Shown here piece after piece: positions 34,354-44,200 of a stretch of 64,000 nucleotides of DNA. The DNA is taken from assembly GCF_023073715.1 (NCBI RefSeq), contig NZ_JADPKA010000043.1, forward strand, positions 59,848 through 123,847. Reading direction: 5' to 3'. The stretch is from Bradyrhizobium sp. 164 (lineage in GTDB: Bacteria; Pseudomonadota; Alphaproteobacteria; Rhizobiales; Xanthobacteraceae). Under the pieces are notes generated by a model. The model had not been told where the DNA came from and made no database searches. It was given only the letters and a program-made list of their open reading frames with translations. How positions within the stretch are numbered: position 1 is the first letter of the stretch; each line of letters starts with the position of its first letter. The translations under genes were made by a program, and so were the position numbers.

Positions 34354-35484
34354 TTACTCTGACTTGGCTGGAGCTTGCGAGACGCGAACTTGCGCGATCT
34401 GGGCTTGTGCGATCTGGGCCGGAGACACAGGGGCTTGGACCAGACTTTGGGCGAGGGCTGCGGCCGCCGGCACGTCGTCACGCTTGATCGACGAGGTCTG
34501 CTCGATCGCGGGCGTCATCGGTGCGGACTGGCTGGCGCCCTGGACGGTGACCTGGCCGCGGCCGGTGACGGTTCCGGTCAGCGTACGCTTGGATTGCAAA
34601 TTGAGCACGCTGACGGTGTCCCCCTCGGCGCCGCTCTCGATCGCCTTGCCGCGCGTGGTGAGGTGGAGGCCGGGCACCTGGTAGATGATGGTCACGGTCT
34701 GATCGCGCACCACGAAGTCGGGCTTGACGATGTCGGCGACGCGGATCGGCATGCCGGCGCGCATCGGCCGGCGCAGCTGCATCCCGACGGTGCGATCGCG
34801 CGAGGCGGGCTCGCCGGTGACCTCGGCCTTCGGCCGGCGCTCCAGCGCGACGTCCGAAGATTTCAGGAGCTCGGTGCGGTCGATGTCGCGCGTCAGCACG
34901 GCCACTTCCACCGTCTCGATCGCGGTGCCGGTGAAGCGCAGCTTGGTCGGCGTCGGATTGTTGTCGTTGTTGATCTCGAAGGCGACGTCGAAACGGCCGC
35001 TGCGGGCGTCATAGCGGGTTGCAACCGGCTGGAGCGCGCCGGTGTTGGAGGCATCCAACCGCATGTCGGAGATGCCGCGGTCGAACGTGACGGTGATGTT
35101 GGCGGCTTCCCCGAGGCCGAAGCGGCGCTCGAGCGCGGAGGCGACTGCGGTTTCGAGGTCCTTGCTGGCGAGCGTGCGGGCGAGCCGGGTGACCTGGACC
35201 TCTTTGATGTCGCCGGTCATGATGCCGATCACCTGTTTTGCGCGGAGCACCGACAACACCTGCGCGACCGGCAGTGCGCCGGTGGTGCCGAGATCGGGCG
35301 AGCGGTAGACGGGGATCAGCGCGGCAGATCCTGCGTTGTCGATGAGATCGCCGACCCGCACCACGTCCGAGGTCACGGTGACGCTCGCGCGCAGCGTCGG
35401 CGCTGCGATGAAATCGTCGGCCGCCGCTGCCGGCAGTGCCAGCGCGAGCAGAGCGAAGATCGTGGCGAGGGTGGTCCGGATCAT
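34354..35484 (-). CDS. flgA: Flagellar P-ring assembly chaperone FlgA
   Basis: 376 residues, longer than enterobacterial FlgA. A signal peptide (MIRTTLATIFALLALALPAAA) is followed by FlgA/SAF-type domains, with RPMRAGMPIRVADIVKPDFV and VTIIYQVPGLHLTTRGKAIE near residues 245-290. It helps assemble FlgI in the periplasm. The last ~70 residues are a low-complexity Ala/Gln tail with an imperfect AQI repeat. Start choice: ATG at 35484 has GAGGTG six bases upstream, better than ATG 35490 or GTG 35493. It follows flgG by 10 bases. Confidence 0.9.
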   Translation of the reverse strand: MIRTTLATIFALLALALPAAAADDFIAAPTLRASVTVTSDVVRVGDLIDNAGSAALIPVYRSPDLGTTGALPVAQVLSVLRAKQVIGIMTGDIKEVQVTRLARTLASKDLETAVASALERRFGLGEAANITVTFDRGISDMRLDASNTGALQPVATRYDARSGRFDVAFEINNDNNPTPTKLRFTGTAIETVEVAVLTRDIDRTELLKSSDVALERRPKAEVTGEPASRDRTVGMQLRRPMRAGMPIRVADIVKPDFVVRDQTVTIIYQVPGLHLTTRGKAIESGAEGDTVSVLNLQSKRTLTGTVTGRGQVTVQGASQSAPMTPAIEQTSSIKRDDVPAAAALAQSLVQAPVSPAQIAQAQIAQVRVSQAPAKSE

Positions 35485-35494
35485 GGTCATCACC

Positions 35495-36283
35495 TCAGCG
35501 GAACAGCGCCGTCGTCGATTGCATCATCTGGTCGGCGGCGCTGATCACCTTGGCGTTCATTTCGTAGGCGCGCTGGGCCGCGATCAGGTCGCTCATTTCC
35601 GAGACGACGTCGACATTGGCCTGCTCGAGGCTGCCTTGCGTGATATTGCCGTAACCTTCGGCCGTCGCGGTGCCGTCCTGCGGCGGGCCGGAGGAGGGTG
35701 TCTCGGTGAACTGATTGCTGCCGACGGGCTGGAGGCCGGCCTTATTGATAAAGCGAGTTAGGCCGATCTGGCCGAGGATGGTCGAGGTCGACGAGCCCGG
35801 CAGGGTCACCGAGACCTGGCCCTGGACGTTGACGGTCAGGCCCGAGGCGTTGTTCGGGATCGTGATCGTCGGCTGCACCGGGTTGCCCTGTGCGGTGACA
35901 ATGCGGCCCTGATTGTCCATCTGGAAGGTGCCGTCGCGGGTGTACTGGTAGGTGCCGTCGGGCATCAGGATCTTGAAGAAGCCGTCGCCCGAGACCGCGA
36001 GGTCGAGATCGTTACCGGTCTGCGACAGCGTGCCTTGCGTCATGCTGCGCGGCGTGCCGACGGTCTTGACGCCGCCGCCGATGTCGACGCCCACCGGCAG
36101 GATGGTGCCCTGGTCGGATGACTGCGCGCCGACGCGGCGGACGTGCTCGTAGATCAGGTCCTGAAACGCCGCGGTCTGCTTCTTGAAGCCGGTGGTGCGG
36201 AGGTTCGCGATGTTGTTGGAGATCACCTGAACGTTGAGTTCCTGTGCCGCCATTCCGGTCGCTGCGGTGTGAAGCGCCTGCAT
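35495..36283 (-). CDS. flgG: Distal rod protein FlgG
   Basis: 262 residues, the standard FlgG length. The N-terminus (LHTAATGMAAQELNVQVISN, NIANLRTTGFKKQTAAF) and C-terminus (EQANVDVVSEMSDLIAAQRA, ADQMMQSTTALFR) are canonical rod motifs. Second gene of the flgF-G-A-H operon, 16 bases after flgF. Confidence 0.97.
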   Translation of the reverse strand: MQALHTAATGMAAQELNVQVISNNIANLRTTGFKKQTAAFQDLIYEHVRRVGAQSSDQGTILPVGVDIGGGVKTVGTPRSMTQGTLSQTGNDLDLAVSGDGFFKILMPDGTYQYTRDGTFQMDNQGRIVTAQGNPVQPTITIPNNASGLTVNVQGQVSVTLPGSSTSTILGQIGLTRFINKAGLQPVGSNQFTETPSSGPPQDGTATAEGYGNITQGSLEQANVDVVSEMSDLIAAQRAYEMNAKVISAADQMMQSTTALFR

Positions 36284-36299
36284 GTCAGTTCTCCTTCAA

Positions 36300-37061
36300 T
36301 CAGGCCGGAACGTCGGCGAGCTTTTCGATCGCCGATTTGTGGAGGTCGCTCTGCTGCTGGAGCAGGCTGGCGATGGCGGTGTAGCTGCGCATGACTTCGA
36401 CCATGCGGCTCATCTCGCCGACCGCATTGACGTTCGACTTCTCGACGTAGCCCTGGCGCACGCTGGATTTGGTGTCGGCCTGCTGGACGGCGGAGCCGAT
36501 GTCATAGAGGTTGGCGCCGAGCTTGGTCAGCTTGGCCGGATCGTCGAACGAGGCCATGCGGATCTTGCCGCGGATGGAGTCGGTCTTCGCCGTGCCCTCG
36601 AGCACGGTGACGGTGCCGTCGGGTGCAACGTTGATGTCGTGGTCGGTCGGCTGGAAGGTGATCGGGCCGGCGGTGCTCAGCACGAGGTTGCCGTCGGAGG
36701 TGACGAGCTGGCCGGTGCTGTTGAGCGAGAACTTGCCGTCGCGGGTGTAACGCTCGCCGCCATTGGCCTGCACCGCGAAATAGGCGTTGCCGTCGATCGC
36801 CATGTCGAGCGGGTTGTTGGTCGGCTCCATCGGCCCCTGGCCGACGTCGCGAAAGGTGCCGCGGTCCTGCACATAGGAGACCCGGCGGTCGGAGCCGAGG
36901 AAATTGTCCTCACGCGCGTTCGAGTTGAGGTACTCCTCGAACAGCGAATGGTCGGCCTTGAAGCCGTTGGTATTGGCATTGGCGACATTGTTGGCGATGA
37001 CATCCATCTGCCGTTCCAACGTCATCTGCCGTGACAAGCCGATCAGAAGCGCGTTCTGCAT
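36300..37061 (-). CDS. flgF: Proximal rod protein FlgF
   Basis: 253 residues starting MQNALLIGLSRQMTLERQMD, with NNVANANTNGFKADHSLFEE and the C-terminal SNVNAVGEMSRMVEVMRSYT. Rod component. The start at 37061 has GGGGAG seven bases upstream; the open frame to 37268 covers its promoter. Divergent from fliL. Confidence 0.96.
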   Translation of the reverse strand: MQNALLIGLSRQMTLERQMDVIANNVANANTNGFKADHSLFEEYLNSNAREDNFLGSDRRVSYVQDRGTFRDVGQGPMEPTNNPLDMAIDGNAYFAVQANGGERYTRDGKFSLNSTGQLVTSDGNLVLSTAGPITFQPTDHDINVAPDGTVTVLEGTAKTDSIRGKIRMASFDDPAKLTKLGANLYDIGSAVQQADTKSSVRQGYVEKSNVNAVGEMSRMVEVMRSYTAIASLLQQQSDLHKSAIEKLADVPA

Positions 37062-37173
37062 CGGAATTCTCCCCTGAGTGAGATCTGCCACCTCGCTCTC
37101 CCAAGCGCCTTGGCGGACCCCGTGAACGAGACCGTCTGGTTCTCCCAAACCGTCGGGTCTCGGCCCTTTCTCA

Positions 37174-37189
37174 GCGAAAGCCGTGCCAA
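37174..37189 (-). promoter_or_regulatory. Sigma-54 promoter of the flgF operon
   Basis: Reading leftward, TTGGCACGGCTTTCGC has GG, ten bases, then GC; its first 10 bases equal those of the flgI promoter (TTGGCACGGC). It lies about 113 bases upstream of the flgF ATG. Confidence 0.83.
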
Positions 37190-37250
37190 CTCTAAAAGTC
37201 GTGTAATTTAAAGCACTTGATGAAATTTGAGGGGTGCGGGAGGGCGGCAG

Positions 37251-37324
37251 AAAGGTTCTGTTAGCCATGTTTGCCCGGCAGATTTTTCCTAGCGGAGGCC
37301 CAATCGAAAGGTTCCGTTAACCAT
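37251..37324. promoter_or_regulatory. Direct repeat with CtrA-type half sites between flgF and fliL
   Basis: AAAGGTTCTGTTAGCCAT (37251-37268) and AAAGGTTCCGTTAACCAT (37307-37324) are 16/18 identical and 56 bases apart. The second includes the TTAACCAT half box, with TACC instead of TTAA seven bases later. It probably controls fliL and may also act on flgF. Confidence 0.45.
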
Positions 37325-37438
37325 TATTACCGTAGCGTTTGCCATGAAGAGGAGCGCATCGCGCTGGGGCATTTGTATCGCGTCACTGTCTGAGGCTTCG
37401 CTCTTTCGACCCCTTTGAGAGATCCGGGCGCGGCGATC

Positions 37439-37939
37439 ATGGCAGAGAATGAAGCGGAAGGCGGCGCAGCCGCTGACGGCGCGGAAGCCGCTCCGCCGAA
37501 GAACAAGCTCAAGCTTATCATCATGGCCGTCGGCCTGCTCGCCGTCCTCGGCGGCGGTGCTGCGACGTGGTTCTTCTTCTTCCGTCATGGCGACGACGAG
37601 CACCATGCCGAGGCGGCGCCGCCGCCGAAGCCGCCGGCTTTCGTCGACGTTCCCGACATGATGGTCAACCTCGCCGGCGCGCCCGGCGAGCGCGTGCAAT
37701 ATCTGCGGTTGAAGATCGTGCTGGAGCTGAAGGAAGAAAAGCAGATCGAGGCGATCAAGCCGACGATGCCGCGCGTCACCGACATCTTCCAGACCTATGT
37801 GCGCGAACTTCGCCCCTCCGACCTCAACGGCTCCGCCGGCATCTTCCGCCTCAAGGAGGAACTGACCAAGCGCGTCAACGCGGCGGTCGCCCCGATCCAG
37901 GTCAGCGCGGTGCTGTTCAAGGAAGTCGTGGTGCAGTGA
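37439..37939 (+). CDS. fliL: Flagellar basal-body-associated protein FliL
   Basis: 166 residues. A short acidic cytoplasmic N-terminus, one membrane helix (LIIMAVGLLAVLGGGAATWF), then the periplasmic FliL domain with PDMMVNLAGAPGERVQYLRL and LKEELTKRVNAAV. It supports stator function. The ATG at 37439 was chosen over an upstream start. Heads the fliL-fliM-DUF6468-motE operon. Confidence 0.93.
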   Translation: MAENEAEGGAAADGAEAAPPKNKLKLIIMAVGLLAVLGGGAATWFFFFRHGDDEHHAEAAPPPKPPAFVDVPDMMVNLAGAPGERVQYLRLKIVLELKEEKQIEAIKPTMPRVTDIFQTYVRELRPSDLNGSAGIFRLKEELTKRVNAAVAPIQVSAVLFKEVVVQ

Positions 37940-37957
37940 GGGGAATGAGCTAGCGCC

Positions 37958-39160
37958 ATGGCCGGCACCGAGCAGATGGACCAGGATGCGATTGCCGCCC
38001 AATGGGAGGCCTCGCTCGATTCGGAGGATCCGGCGGAGGCCGCCAAGGCTGCCGCCGAGAACGAACTTTCCGAGACCATGGCCCTGCAATGGGCGGCGAT
38101 GGTCGAGGACGGCAGCCGCGATCTCGGCAGCGGCAAGAATTCCGGCGAGCGGGTGCTGTCGCAGGAGGAGATCGACAATCTCCTCGGCTTCACCGTCGGC
38201 GATGTCACGCTCGACGACCACTCCGGCATTCGTGCGATCATCGATTCGGCGATGGTCTCCTACGAGCGTCTGCCGATGCTCGAAATCGTCTTCGACCGTT
38301 TGGTGCGGCTGTTGACGACGAGCTTGCGCAATTTCACCTCCGACAACGTCGAAGTCTCGCTCGATCGCATCACCTCGGTGCGCTTCGGCGACTACATGAA
38401 CTCGATCCCGCTGCCGGCCGTGCTCTCGGTGTTCAAGGCCGAGGAGTGGGAAAACTTCGGCATGGCGACGGTCGATTCCAACCTGATCTACTCGATGATC
38501 GACGTGCTGCTCGGCGGCCGCCGCGGCACCAGCCAGCTCCGCATCGAGGGGCGGCCCTATACCACGATCGAGACCGAGCTGGTCAAGCGGCTGGTCGAGG
38601 TGGTGCTGGCCGATGCCGAGCAGGCGTTCCGGCCGCTCTCCCCAGTGACCTTCACGATCGACCGGCTCGAGACCAATCCGCGATTCGCCGCGATCAGCCG
38701 TCCCGCCAACGCCGCGATCCTGGTGCGCCTGCGCATCGACATGGAAGACCGCGGCGGCAACATCGAGCTGTTGCTGCCTTACGCGACCATTGAACCGATC
38801 CGGGGCGTCCTGCTCCAGATGTTCATGGGCGAAAAGTTCGGCCGCGACCCGGTCTGGGAGGGGCATTTCGCAACCGAGATCGTGCAGGCCGAGATCGCCG
38901 TCGACGCCGTGCTCTACGAGGCCGACATTCCGCTCAAGCAGCTGATGCGGCTCAAGGTCGGCGACACGCTGCCGCTCGAGATGCGCGCGGATGCCAACGT
39001 GTCGGTGCGCTGCGGCAGCGTCACCCTGACCGAAGGACGGATGGGCCGGGTCGGCGACCGGGTCGCGATCCGGGTGACGAAACCCCTGCGCAAGCCAAGT
39101 ACGACACTTGCGATGTTCGAGAAGGTTGACGAGCAGAACAAGATGATAGAGGCCCCATGA
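37958..39160 (+). CDS. fliM: Flagellar motor switch protein FliM
   Basis: 400 residues. The LSQEEIDNLLGF motif near residue 68 is the conserved FliM start, which here comes after an unusual ~60-residue N-terminal extension. The core has YERLPMLEIVFDRLVRLLTT, the GGxG-type LLGGRRG region and a C-terminal SpoA domain (LPLEMRADANVSVRCG). The extension lacks an obvious CheY-binding LSQ-E-I peptide at the extreme N-terminus. fliN is not adjacent. Confidence 0.95.
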   Translation: MAGTEQMDQDAIAAQWEASLDSEDPAEAAKAAAENELSETMALQWAAMVEDGSRDLGSGKNSGERVLSQEEIDNLLGFTVGDVTLDDHSGIRAIIDSAMVSYERLPMLEIVFDRLVRLLTTSLRNFTSDNVEVSLDRITSVRFGDYMNSIPLPAVLSVFKAEEWENFGMATVDSNLIYSMIDVLLGGRRGTSQLRIEGRPYTTIETELVKRLVEVVLADAEQAFRPLSPVTFTIDRLETNPRFAAISRPANAAILVRLRIDMEDRGGNIELLLPYATIEPIRGVLLQMFMGEKFGRDPVWEGHFATEIVQAEIAVDAVLYEADIPLKQLMRLKVGDTLPLEMRADANVSVRCGSVTLTEGRMGRVGDRVAIRVTKPLRKPSTTLAMFEKVDEQNKMIEAP

Positions 39161-39603
39161 ACCACTCCCTGGGAATGGCGATCGAGTCGCTGGTGGCTAT
39201 CCTGCTGATGCTGACGATCGTCTATTGTGTCATGCTCAACAAGCGGCTGACGCGGCTGAAGGCGGACGAGCATTCGCTGAAGGCGGTAATCGGCGAGCTG
39301 ATCACCGCGACTGAAATCGCCGAGCGCGCGATCGGCGGACTGAAGCTCGCCGTGCGCGACGTTAACGAGAACCTCGGCAGCCAGCTCGCGGCGGCGACGC
39401 AAATGTCTGACCAGCTCCACAAGCAGCTCGGCGAGGCCGACAACGTGGTGCGGCGCCTGTCCAAGATCGCGACCGCCGCGCGTCCCGTCACCAATCCGGA
39501 AACGGTTGCCGTCCCCGCGGCCAAGCCTACGACGGCGAAGGCGGTCGCGGCGGCGGCTGAAGCTTTCTCCGAGCGCCGGCGATCCAACGGCCTTGCCGCA
39601 TGA
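39157..39603 (+). CDS. DUF6468-type membrane protein of the fliLM operon
   Basis: 148 residues with one N-terminal membrane helix (MAIESLVAILLMLTIVYCVM), a coiled-coil-like region (LTRLKADEHSLKAVIGELIT, EIAERAIGGLKLAV) and an Ala-rich C-terminus. Its ATG overlaps the fliM stop (ATGA). The position after fliM corresponds to that of Caulobacter pflI, a flagellar positioning gene, but that equivalence is only a suggestion. Confidence 0.8.
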   Translation: MNHSLGMAIESLVAILLMLTIVYCVMLNKRLTRLKADEHSLKAVIGELITATEIAERAIGGLKLAVRDVNENLGSQLAAATQMSDQLHKQLGEADNVVRRLSKIATAARPVTNPETVAVPAAKPTTAKAVAAAAEAFSERRRSNGLAA

Positions 39604-39613
39604 AGTCAGGGGT

Positions 39614-40375
39614 ATGAAGTCCTTTCGTAACATCCGCGTCATCCCCGTCGTTCTGGTGGCCGTCGCAGGTCTCGCCACGCTGAAGGTCGCGGGCCTCGCG
39701 ATCAATGGCGGCTATGTGTTCGACTACAATCCGAACCAAGCCAAGAAATCCTGGGCGCAGGAGAATCTGAACTTCCCAACCGGTCGCGAGGATCCTGACA
39801 TCACCGGATCGACTCATGGCGCGCCCAAGGAGGCGCCGAAGCCGGCTGCTCCCGAAAGCAAGCCCGAAGGCACCGTGATCAAGATGGACGAGGCCCAGCC
39901 GCAGGTCTCGGCCGCCGAGCGCGCGATCCTCGAGCGATTGCAGGCGCGCCGCCAGGAGATCGAGGCCCGCCAGCGCGAGATCGACATTCGCGAGAGCCTG
40001 CTGAAGTCGGCCGAGAAGCGCATCGAGAACAAGGTCGAGGAGATGAAGGCGGTGGAGACCCGCATCTCCGCAACCCAGGCCGAGCAGAAGGCGGCCGAAG
40101 CCCAGCGCATGAAGGGCCTCGTCACCATGTATGAGGGCATGAAGCCGAAGGATGCCGCGCGGGTGTTCGACCGGCTCGAGATGGGCGTGCTGATCGAGAT
40201 CGCCTCGGCCATCGCGCCGCGCAAGATGTCGGACATCCTCGGACTGATGTCGCCCGAGGCGGCCGAGCGGCTCACCGTCGAGATGGCCCGGCGGGCCAAT
40301 GGCGGCGGAGATCAGTCCGCCTCGGCCGGCGATCTGCCCAAGATCGACGGCAAGCCGACGCAAAAGCCGAATTGA
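39614..40375 (+). CDS. motE: MotE-like flagellar protein
   Basis: 253 residues. An N-terminal signal anchor (VIPVVLVAVAGLATLKVAG), a Pro/Ala linker, a long coiled coil (about 105-165, with RLQARRQEIEARQREIDIRE) and an MgtE-N-like C-terminal domain (MYEGMKPKDAARVFDRLEMG, APRKMSDILGLMSPEAAERL). In Sinorhizobium MotE is a periplasmic chaperone for MotC. The start at 39614 (MKSFRNI) follows AGGGG; an upstream open frame overlaps the previous gene. Confidence 0.85.
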   Translation: MKSFRNIRVIPVVLVAVAGLATLKVAGLAINGGYVFDYNPNQAKKSWAQENLNFPTGREDPDITGSTHGAPKEAPKPAAPESKPEGTVIKMDEAQPQVSAAERAILERLQARRQEIEARQREIDIRESLLKSAEKRIENKVEEMKAVETRISATQAEQKAAEAQRMKGLVTMYEGMKPKDAARVFDRLEMGVLIEIASAIAPRKMSDILGLMSPEAAERLTVEMARRANGGGDQSASAGDLPKIDGKPTQKPN

Positions 40376-40455
40376 GGGCGCGAGGCGAAGCGTGCTTTGG
40401 CAACCTGCGTTCGCGCGGTTGTCCGACTGCAGCCCAGCGAGACGCCCTTGCTTGG

Positions 40456-40695
40456 TTAGTTTGCAAGCGCCTGTTGCACCCTGCGAACAGGCGGGCGCAA
40501 CTGCTTCTCAACGCGAGGAAGAGTATTGAGCTGCTGCTTGATCAGCGCGGCCTTCGTGACGCGAGTCACGAGCTGCAGCGTGCTATGACAACAGGAGCAT
40601 TCATATACTTTCAGGGCATATCCTCTGGCAATCGGAACGATCGCTACGACCGCTCTTGCCCTGCTACACACAATGCAACCGGCTTCTCCGCTCAT
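40456..40695 (-). CDS. Small cysteine-rich protein
   Basis: 79 residues with CIVC near the N-terminus and ECSCCHSTLQL in the middle, so a small zinc-ribbon-like fold is possible. GGGGG lies six bases before the ATG, a strong ribosome site that supports a real gene. It converges on motE. I do not recognise a named family. Confidence 0.55.
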   Translation of the reverse strand: MSGEAGCIVCSRARAVVAIVPIARGYALKVYECSCCHSTLQLVTRVTKAALIKQQLNTLPRVEKQLRPPVRRVQQALAN

Positions 40696-40975
40696 TGATT
40701 ACCCCCAAAGCTAACCAATCGATTCGCATCGCCGAGATCACATCTGATTCAGAGTCGCGTGCGAAGCGCAACGCCTCCAAGGTTGTGAGTGCGCGCGCTC
40801 AGCAACTCATCAATGCAGCACATCAACCTCCCGTCGCGGGTGCAGCTGCCGCACGCGGCATCTTCTGAGACTGCGGTGAGTTGACGCGCGCGGGTGTGAA
40901 GCAGCGGACAGTGGCACTCGAGGGATCGTCGTAGGCTTGGGCCATTCGCAATCAGCAGCGCGGGAGGAGGAGGCC

Positions 40976-41221
40976 ATGAACTACTCGTCCGCAGCAGAAC
41001 GCGTAATTGAGGCCGTCAACCGGGTCCTCATAGCGGCGATGACGTCCGCCTGGATATCGGCGCTAAGCCATCAGCATGCAGCGCCGCCCGAAGGAGTCGA
41101 CGGCAACGATGATGAATCTTCTCTCGATCAACAGAACTCCTCCGCGCCGGATGGCACCGGAAACAGCACTGAAGACGCAGTTGGGCGTCACACGATCAGA
41201 TCGTGCAGCACGTGGCCGTGA
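40976..41221 (+). CDS. Small hypothetical protein
   Basis: 81 residues (MNYSSAAERVIEAVNRVLIA...), with an N-terminal helix and an acidic, Ser/Asp-rich C-terminus. A very strong GGAGGAGGAGG precedes the ATG. Its 3' end overlaps the 3' end of the giant adhesin gene on the opposite strand by 34 bases. No family recognised. Confidence 0.45.
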   Translation: MNYSSAAERVIEAVNRVLIAAMTSAWISALSHQHAAPPEGVDGNDDESSLDQQNSSAPDGTGNSTEDAVGRHTIRSCSTWP

Positions 41222-44200
41222 GCTGTACCTGCCCGGTCAGTTGGATCAATATTTGGCGGGGACAGTTCAGGCATAGCCACCAGCTCGGATCCGTGGGCCC
41301 CTCCAGCGTGGTCGTGATGATCGGCCGGGTTAGAAAGATCATCGAGCTCTGCGTTGGGCAGTGACCGCCGGCCGTGTGAAGTGTCATCCTTGAATTCGAA
41401 TGATTCGCCGAGCTGCTGGGGATCGGCAGGCGCTGACCCAGACGGTGCATGGTGCGGATCATGCTCCTCGTCGGCCGCTTTACTTGAGGGCGAATGATTG
41501 ACGCCGCCAGCCGATTTCAGCAGGCTCGGGTTGGGCGTCGTGTCTGCGCCGTCATGGCCGGTGTGGCCGTGAGCAAGAGCGGCATTGTCAGCGTTTTCCG
41601 ACCTCGCGGCGCCATGATTCCCGGCAACGCTCCCCAGCGCAAGCCCGGCGTGCTGTTCAGCGGGGTTGTGGGCCATGTCCAGTGCTGCAAGAGCAACATC
41701 AGGCATGTGGGCACTTCCGGCGAGCTCGCCATTCTTGCCAATGATAGTCTCCGTGTCGGCCACATCGATCTGATCGAAGATAAAAGTGACCTCCGTCGGT
41801 GCGGCCATGTGGTGCAAGATCGTAGACAGTCCGCTGGCTGAGGGAGCTAATGCGTCATTGCGGGGCGGTTCGGTCAGGTGCGTTTGCACGTCGTCTGAAC
41901 TGGAGAGGCTGGAATATTCGGTCGGTCCGATCTGGTCCCAGCTCCAATTCAGGCTGTAGGTCGCCTCACTTGAGGGGATCGTGGAACTCCCATTGGCGGA
42001 TAGCGTGCCGTCGCCGCTCCCGGAATCGGACGAGACCTCGGAAGTGGCTATCATCGTCGCGTCACTCTGCGCGGTTGCGCTGAGGTCGAGCGGTTCGCTG
42101 GCAGCCGCCATCACAGGTGCCGCAGCTGGCGCCAAGAGGAAGTCCGACGCGTCGATGGTTGCAATCCCCTGCAAATGGATTTCGAGCAGACCGGAATCGC
42201 CGATGTGCAGGGTCTGGTCCGTTGGATTGACGTACACGATGGTTTCATTCGCCGCGCTGTCATAGAGCCAGGCGATCGTATGTGCCGGCACGGCCGTGCT
42301 GGTTGAGCTCAAGGCCAAGATGACGAACCCAAGCGCGCCAAGAGCGGTCAAGTCGATCTTGTCGGACCCCGATGCGAAATCGGTGATGGTGTCGAACTGG
42401 CTTGCGTTGGAATCGGCTACGAACAAATAAGCGAAACGGTCGTTCCCATTGCTGCCGGTGAGTTGGTCCGCACCAAATCCACCAGTTATGGTGTCGCCGC
42501 CGTTGTTGCCGTTGATTGTATCGTTGCCCGAGCCCCCGTAGATGGCGTCATCCCCGTCGTTACCTTTGATCGTGTCATTGCCGGAGCCGCTATAGAGAAC
42601 GTCCGCTTTGCCGGTGCCATTGACGGTATCATTGCCGGCCCCCGCGTAGATGATCTGACCTGTGTCGCCGCCGCCCGCGATGGTTTCGGGCCCCGGCGTC
42701 CCATACACGTTGGGTGGATCGGAGATCACGACAGATCCGGTGGCCAGATAATCAAAGTCATTCGGGTCTGCGTCACTGGCGCCATGGATGGCGACGGTCA
42801 CCGCCTGCCTGGTACCGTCGATGGCAGTTACGGTGAAAGTGTCGGTCAACGGGTCGCCGACCTCGAGCGCCTGAACCACGCTGTTGTTGTTGTCGAGGGT
42901 GTAAGTCCATACGCCGGCCGCCGTCATGGTGAACGTGCCATATCCATCGTCGCTCGCAGCAGGCGAGGAGACTGCGGTGAACGTGTTCGGCGCGTTGTCG
43001 ACGTCTGTATCGGTGAGCGTGCCGGTCGCGATCGGAATGCCGGGTGAGAAAGTTCCTGCCTCGGTCACTGAGCCGGTCGTGGTGCCGGAAATGATAGCCG
43101 CGTCGTTGCTGCCCTGAATAGTGATCGTCACCACCTGCGGCGTGCCGTCGAGGGTTGTGACAGAGAAACTGTCGGTGAGCGCGCCGCCGACATTGAGCGC
43201 CTGCACCGCGCCGTTGGCGTTGTCGAGCGTATAGGTCCACACGCCGGCGGCGGTTATCGTAAAGGTGCCATACCCATTCGTGCTTGCCTTGGGCGAACTC
43301 ACAGCTGTGAAGGTATTGGACGTATTGTCGACGTCGATCGCAACGAGCGTGCCTGTTGCGCTCGGCGTGCCGGGTGTCGCGTTGGAAGCGCCTCCGGCCT
43401 CGGTCACCGAGCCGGCGGTGTTGCCGGAAATGACGGCAGCATCGTTGCTGCCGTGAATGGTGATCGTCACTACTTGGGCGGATCCGTCCAGCGTGGTCAC
43501 GGTGAACGTGTCGGTCAGTGTCTGGCCGGCATTGAGCGCCTGCACCGCGCCGTTAGTGTTGTCGAGCGTGTAGGTCCACACGCCCGCTGCCGTCATGGTG
43601 AAGTTGCCGTAGCCGGCTGCGCTCGCTGTTGGCGAGCCGATTGCCGTGAAAGCATTTGCGGTCGTGTCGACATCGGTGTCGATGAGCGTGCCGGTCGCGG
43701 TGGGCGTGCCGGGATTTGCATTGGCGATGCCGCCAGCCTCGATCACTGCGCCGGTCGTCGTGCCGGAAATGACCGCCGCGTCACTGGCTCCGTGGATGGT
43801 GATCGTCACTACCTGGGCGGTGCCTCCGATCGTGGTCACCGTAAAGCTGTCGGTCAGCGTCTCGCCGGCATTGAGCGCTTGCACAGCGACGTTGGCGTTG
43901 TCCAAGGTGTAGACCCACACGCCGGCCGCCGTCATCGTGAAAGTGCCATAGCCGCCGGCGCTCGTCGTTGGCGAGCTCACGGCCGTGAACGTATTGGGCG
44001 GATCGTCGACGTCGGTATCGGAAAGGGTGCCGGTCGCAATCGGCGTGCCGGGCGTTCCATTCGCGATACCGCCAGCCTCGATGATCGAACCGGTCGTGGT
44101 GCCGGAGATCACTGCAGCGTCGTTGACACCGTTAATGGTGACCGTGAACGTCTGATTGACCGAGGTGAATCCATCAGAGACCGTGATAACGAAACCGTCA

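Noticed and set aside
37289..38866. Long open frame (525 residues) on the minus strand across fliL and fliM
   Set aside because: Antisense shadow of high-GC genes: Arg/His/Asp-rich composition, no recognisable domain, and it lies fully over two certain flagellar genes.
42778..44112. Tandem repeat considered as a CRISPR array
   Set aside because: Units are about 333 bases, in frame and translated into VCBS domains.
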